From: Tabrizicola piscis
GTDB lineage: Bacteria > Pseudomonadota > Alphaproteobacteria > Rhodobacterales > Rhodobacteraceae
Reading direction: 5' to 3'
Assembly (NCBI RefSeq): GCF_003940805.1
Contig: NZ_CP034328.1
Coordinates: 1,470,001 to 1,534,000, forward strand
DNA length: 64,000 nucleotides
The position numbers and the translations under genes are program-made. This document shows positions 17,895 to 26,727 of this stretch, one piece after another (positions within the stretch are counted from its first letter, which is position 1; each line of letters opens with the position of its first letter). The notes beneath the pieces are model-generated. The model saw nothing but the letters and a program-made list of their open reading frames with translations, searched no databases and was not told where the DNA came from.

Positions 17895-19103
17895 TCACAG
17901 GAAGCTCCGCCCGGGGCCCTGCGCCGCCAGCCCCAGATGCGACGCGACCGACGCGCCCACGTCGACAAACCCGCAAAGCCCCACCTCACGCAGGCCCGCG
18001 CCCCAGCCGACGACCGGCACCCGTTCGCGGGTGTGGTCGGTTCCGCTCCATGTCGGGTCATTGCCATGATCGGCAGTGAAGATGGCAAGGTCCCCCGGCC
18101 GCAGTTGTGCCAGAAAACGGGGCAGTTGCGCATCAAACCACTCCAGTGCCCGGGCATAGCCGGCGACGTCGCGGGGGTGGCCGTAAAGGCTGTCGAACTC
18201 GACAAAGTTGGCAAAGGTCAAGGATCCCGGCTCGGCATCGGCCCCAAGGCGGACGAGATGTTCGAAAAGGTCAGCATCGCTTTTGCCTTTGTGCAGATGG
18301 CCGATCCCCCGCATCGAAAAGATGTCACCGATCTTGCCCACCGCATGCGTTGCGCGCCCCGCGCCTTGCACCCAGTCAAGCAGCGTCGGCGCAGGCGGTG
18401 CAATCGCATAGTCCCGCCGGTTTGACGTGCGCCTGAAATCATCGCAGGTCCCGATGAACGGCCGCGCGATCACGCGGCCAACCTTGCGGGCGTGCAGCAT
18501 TGGCGCCAGATCAGCGCACAGCTTCAGCAGTCGCTCCAGCCCGAACGCCTCTTCATGCGCGGCGATCTGGAAGACTGAATCGGCGCTGGTGTAGCAGATC
18601 GGCCAGCCTGTCCGCAGATGCTCGGCGCAATGCGCCGCAATGATCGGCACACCCGAGGCGTGGCAATTGCCAAGGATCCCGTCGGTCCCCGCAAGACGGC
18701 AGACCTCGGCCACCAGATCATCCGGGAAGGCGGGCTCCGTGGTTGGAAAATAGGTCCAGTCCCAGGGCACCGGCACCCCCGCCAACTCCCAATGACCCGA
18801 GGGTGTGTCCTTGCCGCGCGACACCTCACTCGCCGCCCCCCACAGGCCCGTGGGCACCGCCTCCAGCCCCGGCACCGCATCGCCCGAGGCAAGGCGGACC
18901 GCCGCCCCCAACCCCAGCCGGTCAAGGTTCGGCATCTTCAACCGCCCTGACCTCCCAACTTCGGCCCGCCCCTCGGCGCAGGCCTGCGCGATATGGGCAA
19001 GGGTGTTCGACCCGGCATCGCCAAAGTCGCCCGCGTCCGGCGCTCCGCCGCAGCCGACGGAATCCATCACGATCAGGAAAGCGCGACCCTGCAGCTTTGC
19101 CAT
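17895..19103 (-). CDS. deoB: Phosphopentomutase
   Basis: This 402-residue alkaline-phosphatase-superfamily mutase interconverts (deoxy)ribose 1-phosphate and 5-phosphate, feeding sugar from nucleoside breakdown to central metabolism. The N-terminal metal motif DSVGCGGAPDAG holds the first Asp, GKDTPSGHWE contains the catalytic Thr, and FTADHGNDPTWSGTDHTRE near the C-terminus carries the second metal cluster. Length fits the family. It starts 1 nt after the deoA stop codon. No deoC (deoxyribose-phosphate aldolase) is in the window, so the last step must be encoded elsewhere. Confidence 0.96.
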   Translation of the reverse strand: MAKLQGRAFLIVMDSVGCGGAPDAGDFGDAGSNTLAHIAQACAEGRAEVGRSGRLKMPNLDRLGLGAAVRLASGDAVPGLEAVPTGLWGAASEVSRGKDTPSGHWELAGVPVPWDWTYFPTTEPAFPDDLVAEVCRLAGTDGILGNCHASGVPIIAAHCAEHLRTGWPICYTSADSVFQIAAHEEAFGLERLLKLCADLAPMLHARKVGRVIARPFIGTCDDFRRTSNRRDYAIAPPAPTLLDWVQGAGRATHAVGKIGDIFSMRGIGHLHKGKSDADLFEHLVRLGADAEPGSLTFANFVEFDSLYGHPRDVAGYARALEWFDAQLPRFLAQLRPGDLAIFTADHGNDPTWSGTDHTRERVPVVGWGAGLREVGLCGFVDVGASVASHLGLAAQGPGRSFL

Positions 19104-19104
19104 C

Positions 19105-20415
19105 TCAGGCGATCCTTTTCTGGATCAGCGCCGGTTCCTCCGGGGCTGCGTCCGCGATGCCATAGGCCGCCTGCACCGCCTTCACCGCCGCCCGCGCGGC
19201 ATCTTCGGTCGCGGCGTGGACCATGGCCAAGGGCACGCCTTCGCCGGTTTCCTCGCCAATCCCCGCCAGATCGGACAGCCCGACCGAAGGGTTCACCCGG
19301 TCCCCCTCACGCAGGCGGCCACCGCCCAGATGCACAACCGCGTGGCCCAAAGCCTCACCGTCGATCGTGGCGACAAACCCATCCGCCAGCGCCGGCACTT
19401 CCAACACGACAGGGGCCGAGGGCAGGCGGTCGGGCCAGCGCTCGACAAAATCAGCAGGACCGCCCTGCGCCGCGACCATGCGCCCGAAAATCTCGGCCGC
19501 AGCGCCCGATTGCAGCGCTTCGGCAATCCGCCCCTCGCCATCCGCCGGGTCCGCCGCCAGCCCCGCGAGCGCGAGCGCTTCGCCCCCAAGGGCCACCGTC
19601 AGATCCCACAGCGCCGTGTTGACCGAGGTGCCGGTCAGCGTCTCCATCACCTCGATCACCTCAAGCGCATTGCCCGCCGCCGTCGCCAGTGGCTGCGACA
19701 TGTCGGTAATCAGGGCCGATGTCATGCAGCCCGCCCCCTGCGCCGTCGCCACCAAGGCGCGGGCTAAGGCCTCAGCGCGCTCCGGCGTCTTCATGAAGGC
19801 ACCGGACCCGCATTTCACGTCCAGCACCAAGGCCTCCAGCCCGGCCGCCAGCTTCTTTGACAGGATGGACGCGGTGATCAGGTCCACCGATTCCACCGTC
19901 CCCGACACATCGCGGATCGCGTAAAGCCGCTTGTCCGCCGGGGCGAGGTCGGCCCCCGCCGCAACGATGGCGCATTTCACGCCGCTGATCTGGCGGCGCA
20001 GTGCCTCCTCGGTCAGGCCTGTCCGAAACCCCGGAATCGCCTCCAGCTTGTCCAGCGTGCCGCCGGTATGCCCCAGCCCCCGGCCCGAGATCATCGGCAC
20101 ATAAGCCCCACACGCCACCAGCGCCGGCGCGAGGAGCAGCGAGGTGCAATCGCCAATCCCCCCCGTCGAATGCTTGTCCACCACCGGTCCGGGCAGATCC
20201 CAGTCCATCACCTTGCCGGTGTCGCGCATCCCCCGGGTCAGGGCGACGCGGCCTTCCTCGTTCAACCCCTTCAACAGCACCGCCATCGCAAAAGCCCCGG
20301 CCTGCGCATCGGTCACAGCGCCCGAGGCAAGGCCCCCGGCAAACCAGCGCAGGTCATCGACGGACGGATGCCCCCCATCGCGGATCAGGGCGATGATGCT
20401 GCGGGCGTCGGTCAT
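19105..20415 (-). CDS. deoA: Thymidine phosphorylase
   Basis: The 436-residue enzyme cleaves thymidine or deoxyuridine with phosphate. DKHSTGGIGD is the phosphate-binding signature of pyrimidine-nucleoside phosphorylases. The N-terminal helical domain (DLRWFAGGLASGAVTDAQAGAFAMAV) and the C-terminal domain with GRMVAAQGG and HLGGGR complete the family fold. ATG 20415 overlaps the cdd stop as ATGA (20412-20415). The length and the signature favour DeoA over the shorter Pdp-type enzymes. Confidence 0.95.
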   Translation of the reverse strand: MTDARSIIALIRDGGHPSVDDLRWFAGGLASGAVTDAQAGAFAMAVLLKGLNEEGRVALTRGMRDTGKVMDWDLPGPVVDKHSTGGIGDCTSLLLAPALVACGAYVPMISGRGLGHTGGTLDKLEAIPGFRTGLTEEALRRQISGVKCAIVAAGADLAPADKRLYAIRDVSGTVESVDLITASILSKKLAAGLEALVLDVKCGSGAFMKTPERAEALARALVATAQGAGCMTSALITDMSQPLATAAGNALEVIEVMETLTGTSVNTALWDLTVALGGEALALAGLAADPADGEGRIAEALQSGAAAEIFGRMVAAQGGPADFVERWPDRLPSAPVVLEVPALADGFVATIDGEALGHAVVHLGGGRLREGDRVNPSVGLSDLAGIGEETGEGVPLAMVHAATEDAARAAVKAVQAAYGIADAAPEEPALIQKRIA

Positions 20416-20804
20416 GTCCGGTCCATATGCGCGGCGGTAAAGACACCGGGCAGAAGGTCGGCCACCGTCATCACCTTCTGCTTTCCATCCGTCGTGCAGA
20501 GGGTGACGCGCACATCCTGTGCGGCAAACTCGGCGATCTTCTGGCGGCAACCACCGCAGGGCGGCACGGGCTCCGGACTGTCGGCGATCACACAGACCTC
20601 GGCAATCGCGGTATCCCCGGCCGCGATCATTGCCGCAATCGCGCCCGCCTCGGCGCAGGTGCCCTCGGGGTAGGCGACGTTCTCGACATTGCAGCCGACA
20701 TGCACCGCACCGCTTGTGGACCGCAGCGCCGCCCCCACCTTGAACCGCGAATAGGGCGCATAGGCCCGTTCCCTGACTGCCGTCGCTGCCTGCAGAAGCG
20801 TCAT
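20412..20804 (-). CDS. cdd: Cytidine deaminase
   Basis: This 130-residue tetrameric-type deaminase converts cytidine or deoxycytidine to uridine forms. The zinc site is Cys50 with the catalytic Glu in TCAEAGAI (Glu52), plus Cys83 and Cys86 in PPCGGCRQ. It is the first gene of the minus-strand operon cdd-deoA-deoB-add-upp. ATG 20804 has a strong AGGAGG six bases upstream, which decides the start over the in-frame ATG at 20825. Confidence 0.96.
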   Translation of the reverse strand: MTLLQAATAVRERAYAPYSRFKVGAALRSTSGAVHVGCNVENVAYPEGTCAEAGAIAAMIAAGDTAIAEVCVIADSPEPVPPCGGCRQKIAEFAAQDVRVTLCTTDGKQKVMTVADLLPGVFTAAHMDRT

Positions 20805-20871
20805 CCCGCCCCTCCTTTTGACCATTTGGTCAGAGTGTGGGCCGAAGGCGCGTTTTCCGCAAGCCGGGTCC

Positions 20872-20941
20872 GCTCGTCGAGCATTTCATGCACTCCTCGC
20901 CTACCTCACGACGAATGCACGAAGTGCTTGAGGAGTGCGCC
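20872..20941. repeat. Divergent CTCGTCG-family palindrome, copy 3
   Basis: Between the bicupin stop and cdd, CGCTCGTCGA is followed by an inverted repeat GCACTCCTC (20890-20898) with GAGGAGTGC (20931-20939). The words CTCGTCG, CTCCTCGC and GAGGAGTG are shared with the elements at 3106 and 24463, but the arm order differs. It may be a rearranged or older copy. Confidence 0.4.
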
Positions 20942-20946
20942 GCCCG

Positions 20947-22035
20947 TCAAAGCACCCGTGTAGCGGGATTGCCCGGCAGCGTCACTTCCAGAAGCTGCAG
21001 GTCCGCCGTCGCCTCGCTGTAGCGCGTCGCCATCCCGGGCGGGATCACGAAGGCATCGCCGGGTTCAAACCGATAGGGGTCTTTCCCTTCGCCCTCCAGC
21101 GTCATCCCACCGGTCATCACGAAGGTGAACAGGATGTCCCCGTCATGCACCGTCCAAGGGGCAACACCCACTGGCCGCGCCACCATGACGGACGCCATGC
21201 CGCGGGTGTTCTTGTGGATCGAGGTATCCCGCGCCTCGAACCCGGGAATGCGGAACGGGTGGAAGACTCCTTCAGCCCCGATGTCATGCACGAAGCGCTG
21301 GCCGTCCCATTCCCGGTCGGGGCGGAAATGCGGGGTGGGAAGCGTCATCTCGTGGTCGATCTCGGTCACATGTTCCGCCGGCACACCGATTTCCACCACC
21401 TGCACCCCTTCGGAATGCAGCACCTTGTGCCGGATGCCCGGCGGCTGGATGAAGCAGTCGCCCGCATGAATGCGGCGGATATCGCCTTGATCTTCATAAA
21501 GAACATCCACCCAACCCGCGACGCAGAAGATCAGCTGGAACCCCACCTTGTGGAAATGCACCATGTCCGGCACGGGCCCATCCGGCACGCGGATGTGGCT
21601 GGCGATCATCGCCCCGCCAAGGCGGGTGGGGATCAGGTCTCGATACTCCATCCCCGCGCGGCCGATCACCCAAGGGGCCTGATCGGCAAGGCGGCGCACC
21701 ACAAAAGCGTGTTCGGTCTTGGGCAAGATCAGCGGTGGGTTCAGATCACCAATCTCCACCCGCGTGCCATTCGGGGCGGTCAGCACGCGCGCGCCCCCGG
21801 CAAAGCCATCAGGATCTTCGGTCAGGATGCAGATTGTCCCGGGGGATTCTGTCGCGCCCTTCTCGATCCGCAGGCGCAGGCCATGGCCGGACAGCACCGC
21901 CACTTCGGGATTGTCGGCGGGATAGATCATGTCCAGCCGCATTTTCAACGTCTTGGTGTAAAACGGCAGGTCGTCCCGCAACTCCTGCGTGGGCAGGCGC
22001 AGTTCGGCGCGTGTTTGAATCCGTGTTTCTGGCAT
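20947..22035 (-). CDS. Three-domain protein: VOC-like half plus two cupins
   Basis: The 362-residue protein starts with about 100 residues that read like a glyoxalase/VOC half-domain (LPFYTKTLKMRLDMIYP, then AVLSGHGLRLRIEKG). A first cupin follows (about 145-225, with VHFHKVGFQLIFCVAGWVDV and CFIQPPGIRHKVLHS), then a second (about 270-355, with DILFTFVMTGG and PGDAFVIPPGM). Histidines in the first cupin could bind a metal; the second lacks clear ligands. A dioxygenase, isomerase or sensor role is possible and none is proved. ATG 22035 precedes the VOC part directly. It is divergent from maeB. Confidence 0.75.
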   Translation of the reverse strand: MPETRIQTRAELRLPTQELRDDLPFYTKTLKMRLDMIYPADNPEVAVLSGHGLRLRIEKGATESPGTICILTEDPDGFAGGARVLTAPNGTRVEIGDLNPPLILPKTEHAFVVRRLADQAPWVIGRAGMEYRDLIPTRLGGAMIASHIRVPDGPVPDMVHFHKVGFQLIFCVAGWVDVLYEDQGDIRRIHAGDCFIQPPGIRHKVLHSEGVQVVEIGVPAEHVTEIDHEMTLPTPHFRPDREWDGQRFVHDIGAEGVFHPFRIPGFEARDTSIHKNTRGMASVMVARPVGVAPWTVHDGDILFTFVMTGGMTLEGEGKDPYRFEPGDAFVIPPGMATRYSEATADLQLLEVTLPGNPATRVL

Positions 22036-22138
22036 GGCATTCCCCGTGCTATGGCGGCATGGTGATCGCCGGTCAGGCGATTTGCAAGCCGTAGAGCTAT
22101 CGGCTTCAATCGACGCGATATTGGCAGGATGCGAAAAC

Positions 22139-22156
22139 TGGTTTAACGTTAAACCA
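22139..22156. promoter_or_regulatory. 18-bp perfect palindrome, probable operator of maeB
   Basis: TGGTTTAACGTTAAACCA is a perfect palindrome with a central CpG. It ends 18 nt before the maeB start and lies in the 139-bp gap between the divergent bicupin and maeB genes. A symmetric site with a central CG is the usual form of LacI-family operators. In Rhodobacter, a LacI-family regulator of central carbon metabolism (CceR) is known; a match to its motif is only a suggestion. Confidence 0.6.
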
Positions 22157-22174
22157 TATTCGCAGGAGGGGTGG

Positions 22175-24454
22175 ATGGACGAAGCTCGGAACGACAACGC
22201 ACGGCAGGCCGCGCTGGATTATCACGAATTCCCAAAGCCGGGAAAACTTGAAATCCGCGCCACGAAGCCCCTTGCCAACGGTCGCGACCTTGCCCGCGCC
22301 TACAGCCCCGGCGTGGCCGAGGCCTGCCTTGAGATTAAGGCCGACCCCGCCACCGCCAGCCGCTACACCAGCAAAGGCAACCTTGTCGCCGTCATTTCGA
22401 ACGGAACCGCCGTCCTGGGCCTTGGCAACATCGGCGCGCTGGCCTCGAAGCCGGTGATGGAGGGCAAGGCCGTCCTCTTCAAGAAGTTCGCCAACATCGA
22501 CTGTTTCGACATCGAAGTGAACGAACCCGACCCGGTGAAACTGGCCGAAATCGTCTGCGCGCTGGAGCCAACGTTTGGCGCGATCAACCTTGAGGACATC
22601 AAGGCGCCAGACTGCTTCATCGTCGAACGCCTGTGCCGTGAGCGGATGAAGATCCCGGTCTTTCACGATGACCAGCACGGCACCGCCATCGTCGTCGGGG
22701 CCGCAGCGACGAATGCGCTGATCGTGGCGGGCAAGCGGTTCGAAGATATCAAGATCGTCTCGACCGGCGGCGGGGCGGCGGGGATTGCCTGCCTTGAAAT
22801 GTTGGTGAAACTGGGCGTTCAGCGCCGCAACATCTGGCTCTGTGATCTGGACGGGCTGGTCTATCAGGGCCGCGCCGCCCAGATGACCCCGCAGAAAGAG
22901 GCCTTTGCCCAAGGCACCACCCCTGCCACGCTGGATGATGTGATCGCGGGCGCTGACCTGTTCCTTGGCCTCTCCGGCCCCGGGGTCCTGACGCCTGAGA
23001 TGGTCGCGAAGATGGCGCCAAAGCCGATCATCTTTGCGCTGGCCAACCCCACGCCGGAAATCCTGCCCGACGCCGTCCGCGCCGTGGCGCCGGATGCGAT
23101 CATGGCCACCGGACGGTCGGATTTTCCCAATCAGGTCAACAACGTCCTGTGTTTCCCCTTCATCTTCCGGGGCGCGCTTGATGTGGGGGCCACCACCATC
23201 AACGACGAGATGGAGATTGCCTGCATCGAAGGCATCGCCGCCCTTGCCCGTGCGACCACCTCGGCCGAGGCTGCTGCCGCCTACCGCGGTGAAACCATGT
23301 CCTTCGGCCCCGATTACCTGATCCCCAAACCCTTCGACCCCCGCCTGATCGGCGTCGTCGCCTCTGCCGTGGCCAAGGCCGCGATGGAAACCGGCGTCGC
23401 GGCCCGGCCCATCGCGGATCTTGAGGCCTACAAACGCCAGCTTGACGGTTCGGTCTTCAAATCCGCGCTCATCATGCGCCCGGTGTTCGAGGCCTCGAAA
23501 ATGGCCACCCGCCGGATCGTCTTTGCCGAAGGCGAGGATGAGCGCGTCCTGCGTGCCGCAAACGCGATGCTGGAGGAAACGACCGACCTGCCGATCCTGA
23601 TCGGCCGGCCCGAAGTGGTCGAGGCGCGCTGCGAACGTGCCGGCCTGCCGATCCGCCCCGGCAAGGACTTCCATCTGGTGAACCCGGAAAACGACCACCG
23701 CTACCGCGACTATTGGGGCACCTACCATGACCTGATGTCCCGGCGCGGCGTGACGCCCGACATCGCCCGCGCGGTGATGCGGACCAACACCACCGCCATT
23801 GCGGCAATCATGGTGCACCGCGACGAAGCCGATAGCATGATCTGCGGCACCTTCGGCCAGTTCAACTGGCACCTGGGCTACATCCGCCAGATCCTCGCGC
23901 GCGGCGGGCTGCACCCGGTGGCCGCCCTGTCATTGATGATCCTTGAGGACGGCCCGCTGTTCATCGCCGACACCCATGTCCACCCCGAACCCACGCCCGA
24001 GCAGATCATGCACACCGTGATCGGCGCAGCCCGCCACGTCCGCCGGTTTGGCCTCACACCCAAGGTGGCGCTCTGCACCCAAAGCCAGTTCGGCAACATG
24101 GACAACGGCAACGCCCAGCGCATGCGCGCGGCGCTTGAGATGCTGGATCAGCGCGAACCCGATTTCAGCTATGAGGGCGAGATGAACATCGACGCCGCCC
24201 TTGACCAGTCGATCCGTGACCGGCTTCTGCCCGGCTCACGCTACGATGGGGCGGCGAACACGCTGGTGTTTGCCTCGTCCGAAGTGGCGTCTGGCGTGCG
24301 CAACATCCTGAAGATGAAGTCTGGCGGGCTGGAAGTCGGGCCGATCCTGATGGGCATGGGCAACAAGGCGCATGTGGTGACGCCTGCCATCACCGCGCGG
24401 GGCTTGCTGAACATGTCCGCCATCGCCGGGACGCCCGTCGCGCATTACGGCTGA
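22175..24454 (+). CDS. maeB: NADP-dependent malic enzyme with C-terminal phosphotransacetylase-like domain
   Basis: This 759-residue fusion has a malic enzyme N-terminal part (about 1-430: [17 protein letters not shown], then the metal/NAD region [15 protein letters not shown], and [13 protein letters not shown]). A phosphotransacetylase-like C-terminal part (about 430-759: [35 protein letters not shown]) is thought to be regulatory rather than catalytic. It decarboxylates malate to pyruvate. ATG 22175 has GCAGGAGG just upstream and gives the standard MaeB opening; the frame from 22034 runs through the promoter palindrome. It is monocistronic, followed by a CTCGTCG-type hairpin. Confidence 0.95.
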   Translation: MDEARNDNARQAALDYHEFPKPGKLEIRATKPLANGRDLARAYSPGVAEACLEIKADPATASRYTSKGNLVAVISNGTAVLGLGNIGALASKPVMEGKAVLFKKFANIDCFDIEVNEPDPVKLAEIVCALEPTFGAINLEDIKAPDCFIVERLCRERMKIPVFHDDQHGTAIVVGAAATNALIVAGKRFEDIKIVSTGGGAAGIACLEMLVKLGVQRRNIWLCDLDGLVYQGRAAQMTPQKEAFAQGTTPATLDDVIAGADLFLGLSGPGVLTPEMVAKMAPKPIIFALANPTPEILPDAVRAVAPDAIMATGRSDFPNQVNNVLCFPFIFRGALDVGATTINDEMEIACIEGIAALARATTSAEAAAAYRGETMSFGPDYLIPKPFDPRLIGVVASAVAKAAMETGVAARPIADLEAYKRQLDGSVFKSALIMRPVFEASKMATRRIVFAEGEDERVLRAANAMLEETTDLPILIGRPEVVEARCERAGLPIRPGKDFHLVNPENDHRYRDYWGTYHDLMSRRGVTPDIARAVMRTNTTAIAAIMVHRDEADSMICGTFGQFNWHLGYIRQILARGGLHPVAALSLMILEDGPLFIADTHVHPEPTPEQIMHTVIGAARHVRRFGLTPKVALCTQSQFGNMDNGNAQRMRAALEMLDQREPDFSYEGEMNIDAALDQSIRDRLLPGSRYDGAANTLVFASSEVASGVRNILKMKSGGLEVGPILMGMGNKAHVVTPAITARGLLNMSAIAGTPVAHYG

Positions 24455-24462
24455 CCTTCTCT

Positions 24463-24520
24463 TTCGACTGCGTCTCCTCGTCGGCACCCCCGGCGAGGAG
24501 TGACGAAGTCATCGACGAGC
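24463..24520. repeat. CTCGTCG-family palindromic element, copy 2
   Basis: Nine nt after maeB begins TTCGACTGCGTCTCCTCG, mirrored by CGAGGAGTGACGAAGTC and ending ATCGACGAGC. It matches the right half of the element at 3106-3177 almost base for base (CGAGGAGTGACGAAGTC), so these are two copies of one repeat. It may double as the maeB terminator. Confidence 0.65.
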
Positions 24521-24565
24521 CCCCCCAAGCACCACCCCGAATCGGCCCTGCCCCACCCCGGCAAC

Positions 24566-24654
24566 TTTGCAAATCCACTCCGCCAGCGCTGACTTCCCCA
24601 CAGGAAACCCTCGCTTTGCAAACTTTGCCGACATCAATCGGCAAATTCTGCAAA
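24566..24654. promoter_or_regulatory. TTTGCAAA-type operator cluster upstream of prpE
   Basis: TTTGCAAA occurs at 24566-24573 and 24615-24622. The second is followed after one base by TTTGCCGA (24624-24631), six bases, TCGGCAAA (24638-24645) and then CTGCAAA (24648-24654), so the block is symmetric overall. PccR of Rhodobacter sphaeroides, a short-chain acyl-CoA regulator (ScfR family), is reported to bind a pair of TTTGCAAA sites at propionyl-CoA genes. Placement about 90 nt before prpE makes such regulation likely; assignment is by inference. Confidence 0.65.
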
Positions 24655-24746
24655 TATGCCGCTCCCCGTTTCCGGTAACAGCGTTGCGCCGGTGCCTCCT
24701 CCTGCCGTAACAACACGGGCAGGGCGATCAGCGGGGGGAGAACGCG

Positions 24747-26633
24747 ATGACCTATGCGCAGGTATACGGGCAATGGCAGCAAGACCCCGAGGGGTTCTGG
24801 CTGGGTGCCGCCGGGGGCATCGACTGGGTGACCAAGCCGACGCGCGCCCTGAACGACAGCCGCGCGCCCTTGTACGAATGGTTCACCGACGCCACCGTCA
24901 ACACCTGCTGGAACGCGGTTGACCGCCACGTCGCCGCCGGGCGCGGCAGTCAGGCCGCCATCATCCACGACAGCCCGGTCACCGGGACCAAGCATGTCAT
25001 CACCTATGACGAACTGCAGAACCGGGTCTCCCGCCTTGCGGGCGCGCTCAAGGCGAAAGGCATCACCAAGGGTGACCGCGTCATCATCTACATGCCCATG
25101 GTCCCCGAAGCGCTGGAGGCGATGCTGGCCTGCGCCCGGCTTGGCGCGATCCATTCCGTCGTATTCGGCGGCTTTGCGGCCAACGAACTTGCTGTCCGCA
25201 TCGACGACTGCACCCCGAAGGCGATCATCGCCGCCAGCTGCGGGATCGAGCCGAACCGCGTGGTCCATTACAAACCCCTGCTGGATGCCGCCATCGACAT
25301 GGCCGACCACAAGCCCGACTTCTGCGTGATCTTCCAGCGCGAACAGGAAGTGGCAAAGTTGATCCCCGGCCGCGATGTCGCCTGGCACGAGTTTCAGTAC
25401 GGTGTCGAACCGGCCGATTGTGTGCCGGTTGAGGGCAACCACCCGGCCTATATCCTCTACACCTCCGGCACCACCGGCGCCCCGAAAGGCGTTGTGCGCC
25501 CCACCGCCGGGCACCTTGTCGCGCTGAACTGGACGATGCGCGCGATCTACAATTGCGGCGCGGGCGATGTGTTCTGGGCCGCGTCAGATGTGGGCTGGGT
25601 CGTCGGCCACAGCTACATCTGCTATGCCCCGCTGATCGCCGGCTGCACCACCATTGTCTACGAAGGCAAGCCCGTCGGCACGCCGAACGCTGCCGCCTTT
25701 TGGCGGGTGATCGCCGAGCATAAGGTGAAAAGCTTTTTCACCGCCCCCACCGCCCTGCGCGCGATCAAGCGCGACGACCCCGACGGCGCAATGGTCACCG
25801 CCATGCCCAGCCTCCAGGCCCTTTACCTTGCGGGCGAACGGGCCGACCCGGATACCATTCACTGGGCGCAGAACCATCTCAAGGTCCCGGTCATCGACCA
25901 CTGGTGGCAAACCGAAACCGGCTACGCCATCGCCGCCAACCCGCTTGGCATCGAGCCTTTGCCGGTCAAGATCGGCAGCCCCTCTGTCGCCATGCCCGGC
26001 TTTGACGTGCAGGTGCTGGACGAGGGCGGCCACCCCGTCTCTCCCGGCACCCTTGGCGCCATCGCCATCAAGCTGCCCCTGCCCCCCGGCACCCTGCCAA
26101 CGCTGTGGAACGCCGAGGACCGGTTCATCAAAAGCTACCTTGCCCACTTCCCCGGCTATTATGAGACTGGCGACGCGGGCTATGTGGATGGCGACGGCTA
26201 TCTTTACATCATGGCCCGCACCGATGACGTGATCAACGTCGCGGGCCACCGCCTGTCCACCGGCGCGATGGAGGAGGTCTTGGCCGGCCACAAGGACGTG
26301 GCCGAATGTGCGGTGATTGGGGTGGCCGATGACCTCAAAGGCCAATCGCCGCTGGGGTTCCTGTGCCTGAACCGCGGATCGGATCGCCTGCATGAAGATG
26401 TGGTCCGCGAATGCGTTGCCCTGATGCGCGAAAAGATCGGCCCTGTCGCCGATTTCAAGCGCGCCGTCGTGGTGGACCGCCTACCCAAAACCCGGTCCGG
26501 CAAGATCCTGCGCGGAACGATGGTCAAGATCGCCGACAATCAGCCCTGGAAGATGCCCGCCACCATCGACGACCCCGCCATTCTGGACGAGATCACGACA
26601 GCGCTGAAATCACTTGGTCTTGCCAGTGGGTGA
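24747..26633 (+). CDS. prpE: Propionyl-CoA synthetase
   Basis: This 628-residue acyl-CoA ligase activates propionate through an acyl-adenylate. Motifs are the P-loop YILYTSGTTGAPKGVV, HWWQTETGYAI, YETGDAGYVDGDGYLYI and the C-terminal KTRSGKILRG with the catalytic lysine that is controlled by acylation in this family. The opening YAQVYGQWQQDPEGFW and the length fit PrpE rather than acetyl-CoA synthetase. The TTTGCAAA-type sites upstream support a role in propionate use. No prpB/C/D genes are adjacent, which fits the methylmalonyl-CoA route used by many Rhodobacteraceae. The stop codon lies inside a 22-bp palindrome. Confidence 0.93.
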   Translation: MTYAQVYGQWQQDPEGFWLGAAGGIDWVTKPTRALNDSRAPLYEWFTDATVNTCWNAVDRHVAAGRGSQAAIIHDSPVTGTKHVITYDELQNRVSRLAGALKAKGITKGDRVIIYMPMVPEALEAMLACARLGAIHSVVFGGFAANELAVRIDDCTPKAIIAASCGIEPNRVVHYKPLLDAAIDMADHKPDFCVIFQREQEVAKLIPGRDVAWHEFQYGVEPADCVPVEGNHPAYILYTSGTTGAPKGVVRPTAGHLVALNWTMRAIYNCGAGDVFWAASDVGWVVGHSYICYAPLIAGCTTIVYEGKPVGTPNAAAFWRVIAEHKVKSFFTAPTALRAIKRDDPDGAMVTAMPSLQALYLAGERADPDTIHWAQNHLKVPVIDHWWQTETGYAIAANPLGIEPLPVKIGSPSVAMPGFDVQVLDEGGHPVSPGTLGAIAIKLPLPPGTLPTLWNAEDRFIKSYLAHFPGYYETGDAGYVDGDGYLYIMARTDDVINVAGHRLSTGAMEEVLAGHKDVAECAVIGVADDLKGQSPLGFLCLNRGSDRLHEDVVRECVALMREKIGPVADFKRAVVVDRLPKTRSGKILRGTMVKIADNQPWKMPATIDDPAILDEITTALKSLGLASG

Positions 26634-26644
26634 TCACCCACTGG
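26623..26644 (+). terminator. 22-bp perfect palindrome across the prpE stop codon
   Basis: The palindrome runs from CCAGTGGG (26623-26630) through the TGA stop (26631-26633) to CCCACTGG (26637-26644). It can form an 11-bp hairpin arm, though without a loop or T-tract it would be an unusual terminator. It could also be a protein-binding site or protect the 3' end of the mRNA. Confidence 0.45.
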
Positions 26645-26669
26645 ACAGACGCCTGTGACTACGGCAATC

Positions 26670-26684
26670 TTTGCATTATGCAAA
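26670..26684. promoter_or_regulatory. TTTGCATTATGCAAA palindrome upstream of the Hpt gene
   Basis: A 15-bp perfect palindrome lies between prpE and the Hpt gene, 44 nt before the Hpt start. Its half-site TTTGCA matches the TTTGCAAA words that precede prpE, so the same regulator might bind here. It may equally belong to a different regulator. Confidence 0.4.
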
Positions 26685-26727
26685 CAGTGCGCTGTTCATT
26701 GCAGCTGAAATCGCCAAGGCAGATCAG

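Noticed and set aside
16852..20804. The cdd-deoA-deoB-add-upp operon as a novel system
   Set aside because: It is a normal nucleoside salvage pathway with all catalytic motifs; only the attached 86-aa secreted protein is unexplained.
22106..23914. 602-codon minus-strand frame opposite maeB
   Set aside because: Shadow of maeB; no start signal and no recognisable motif.
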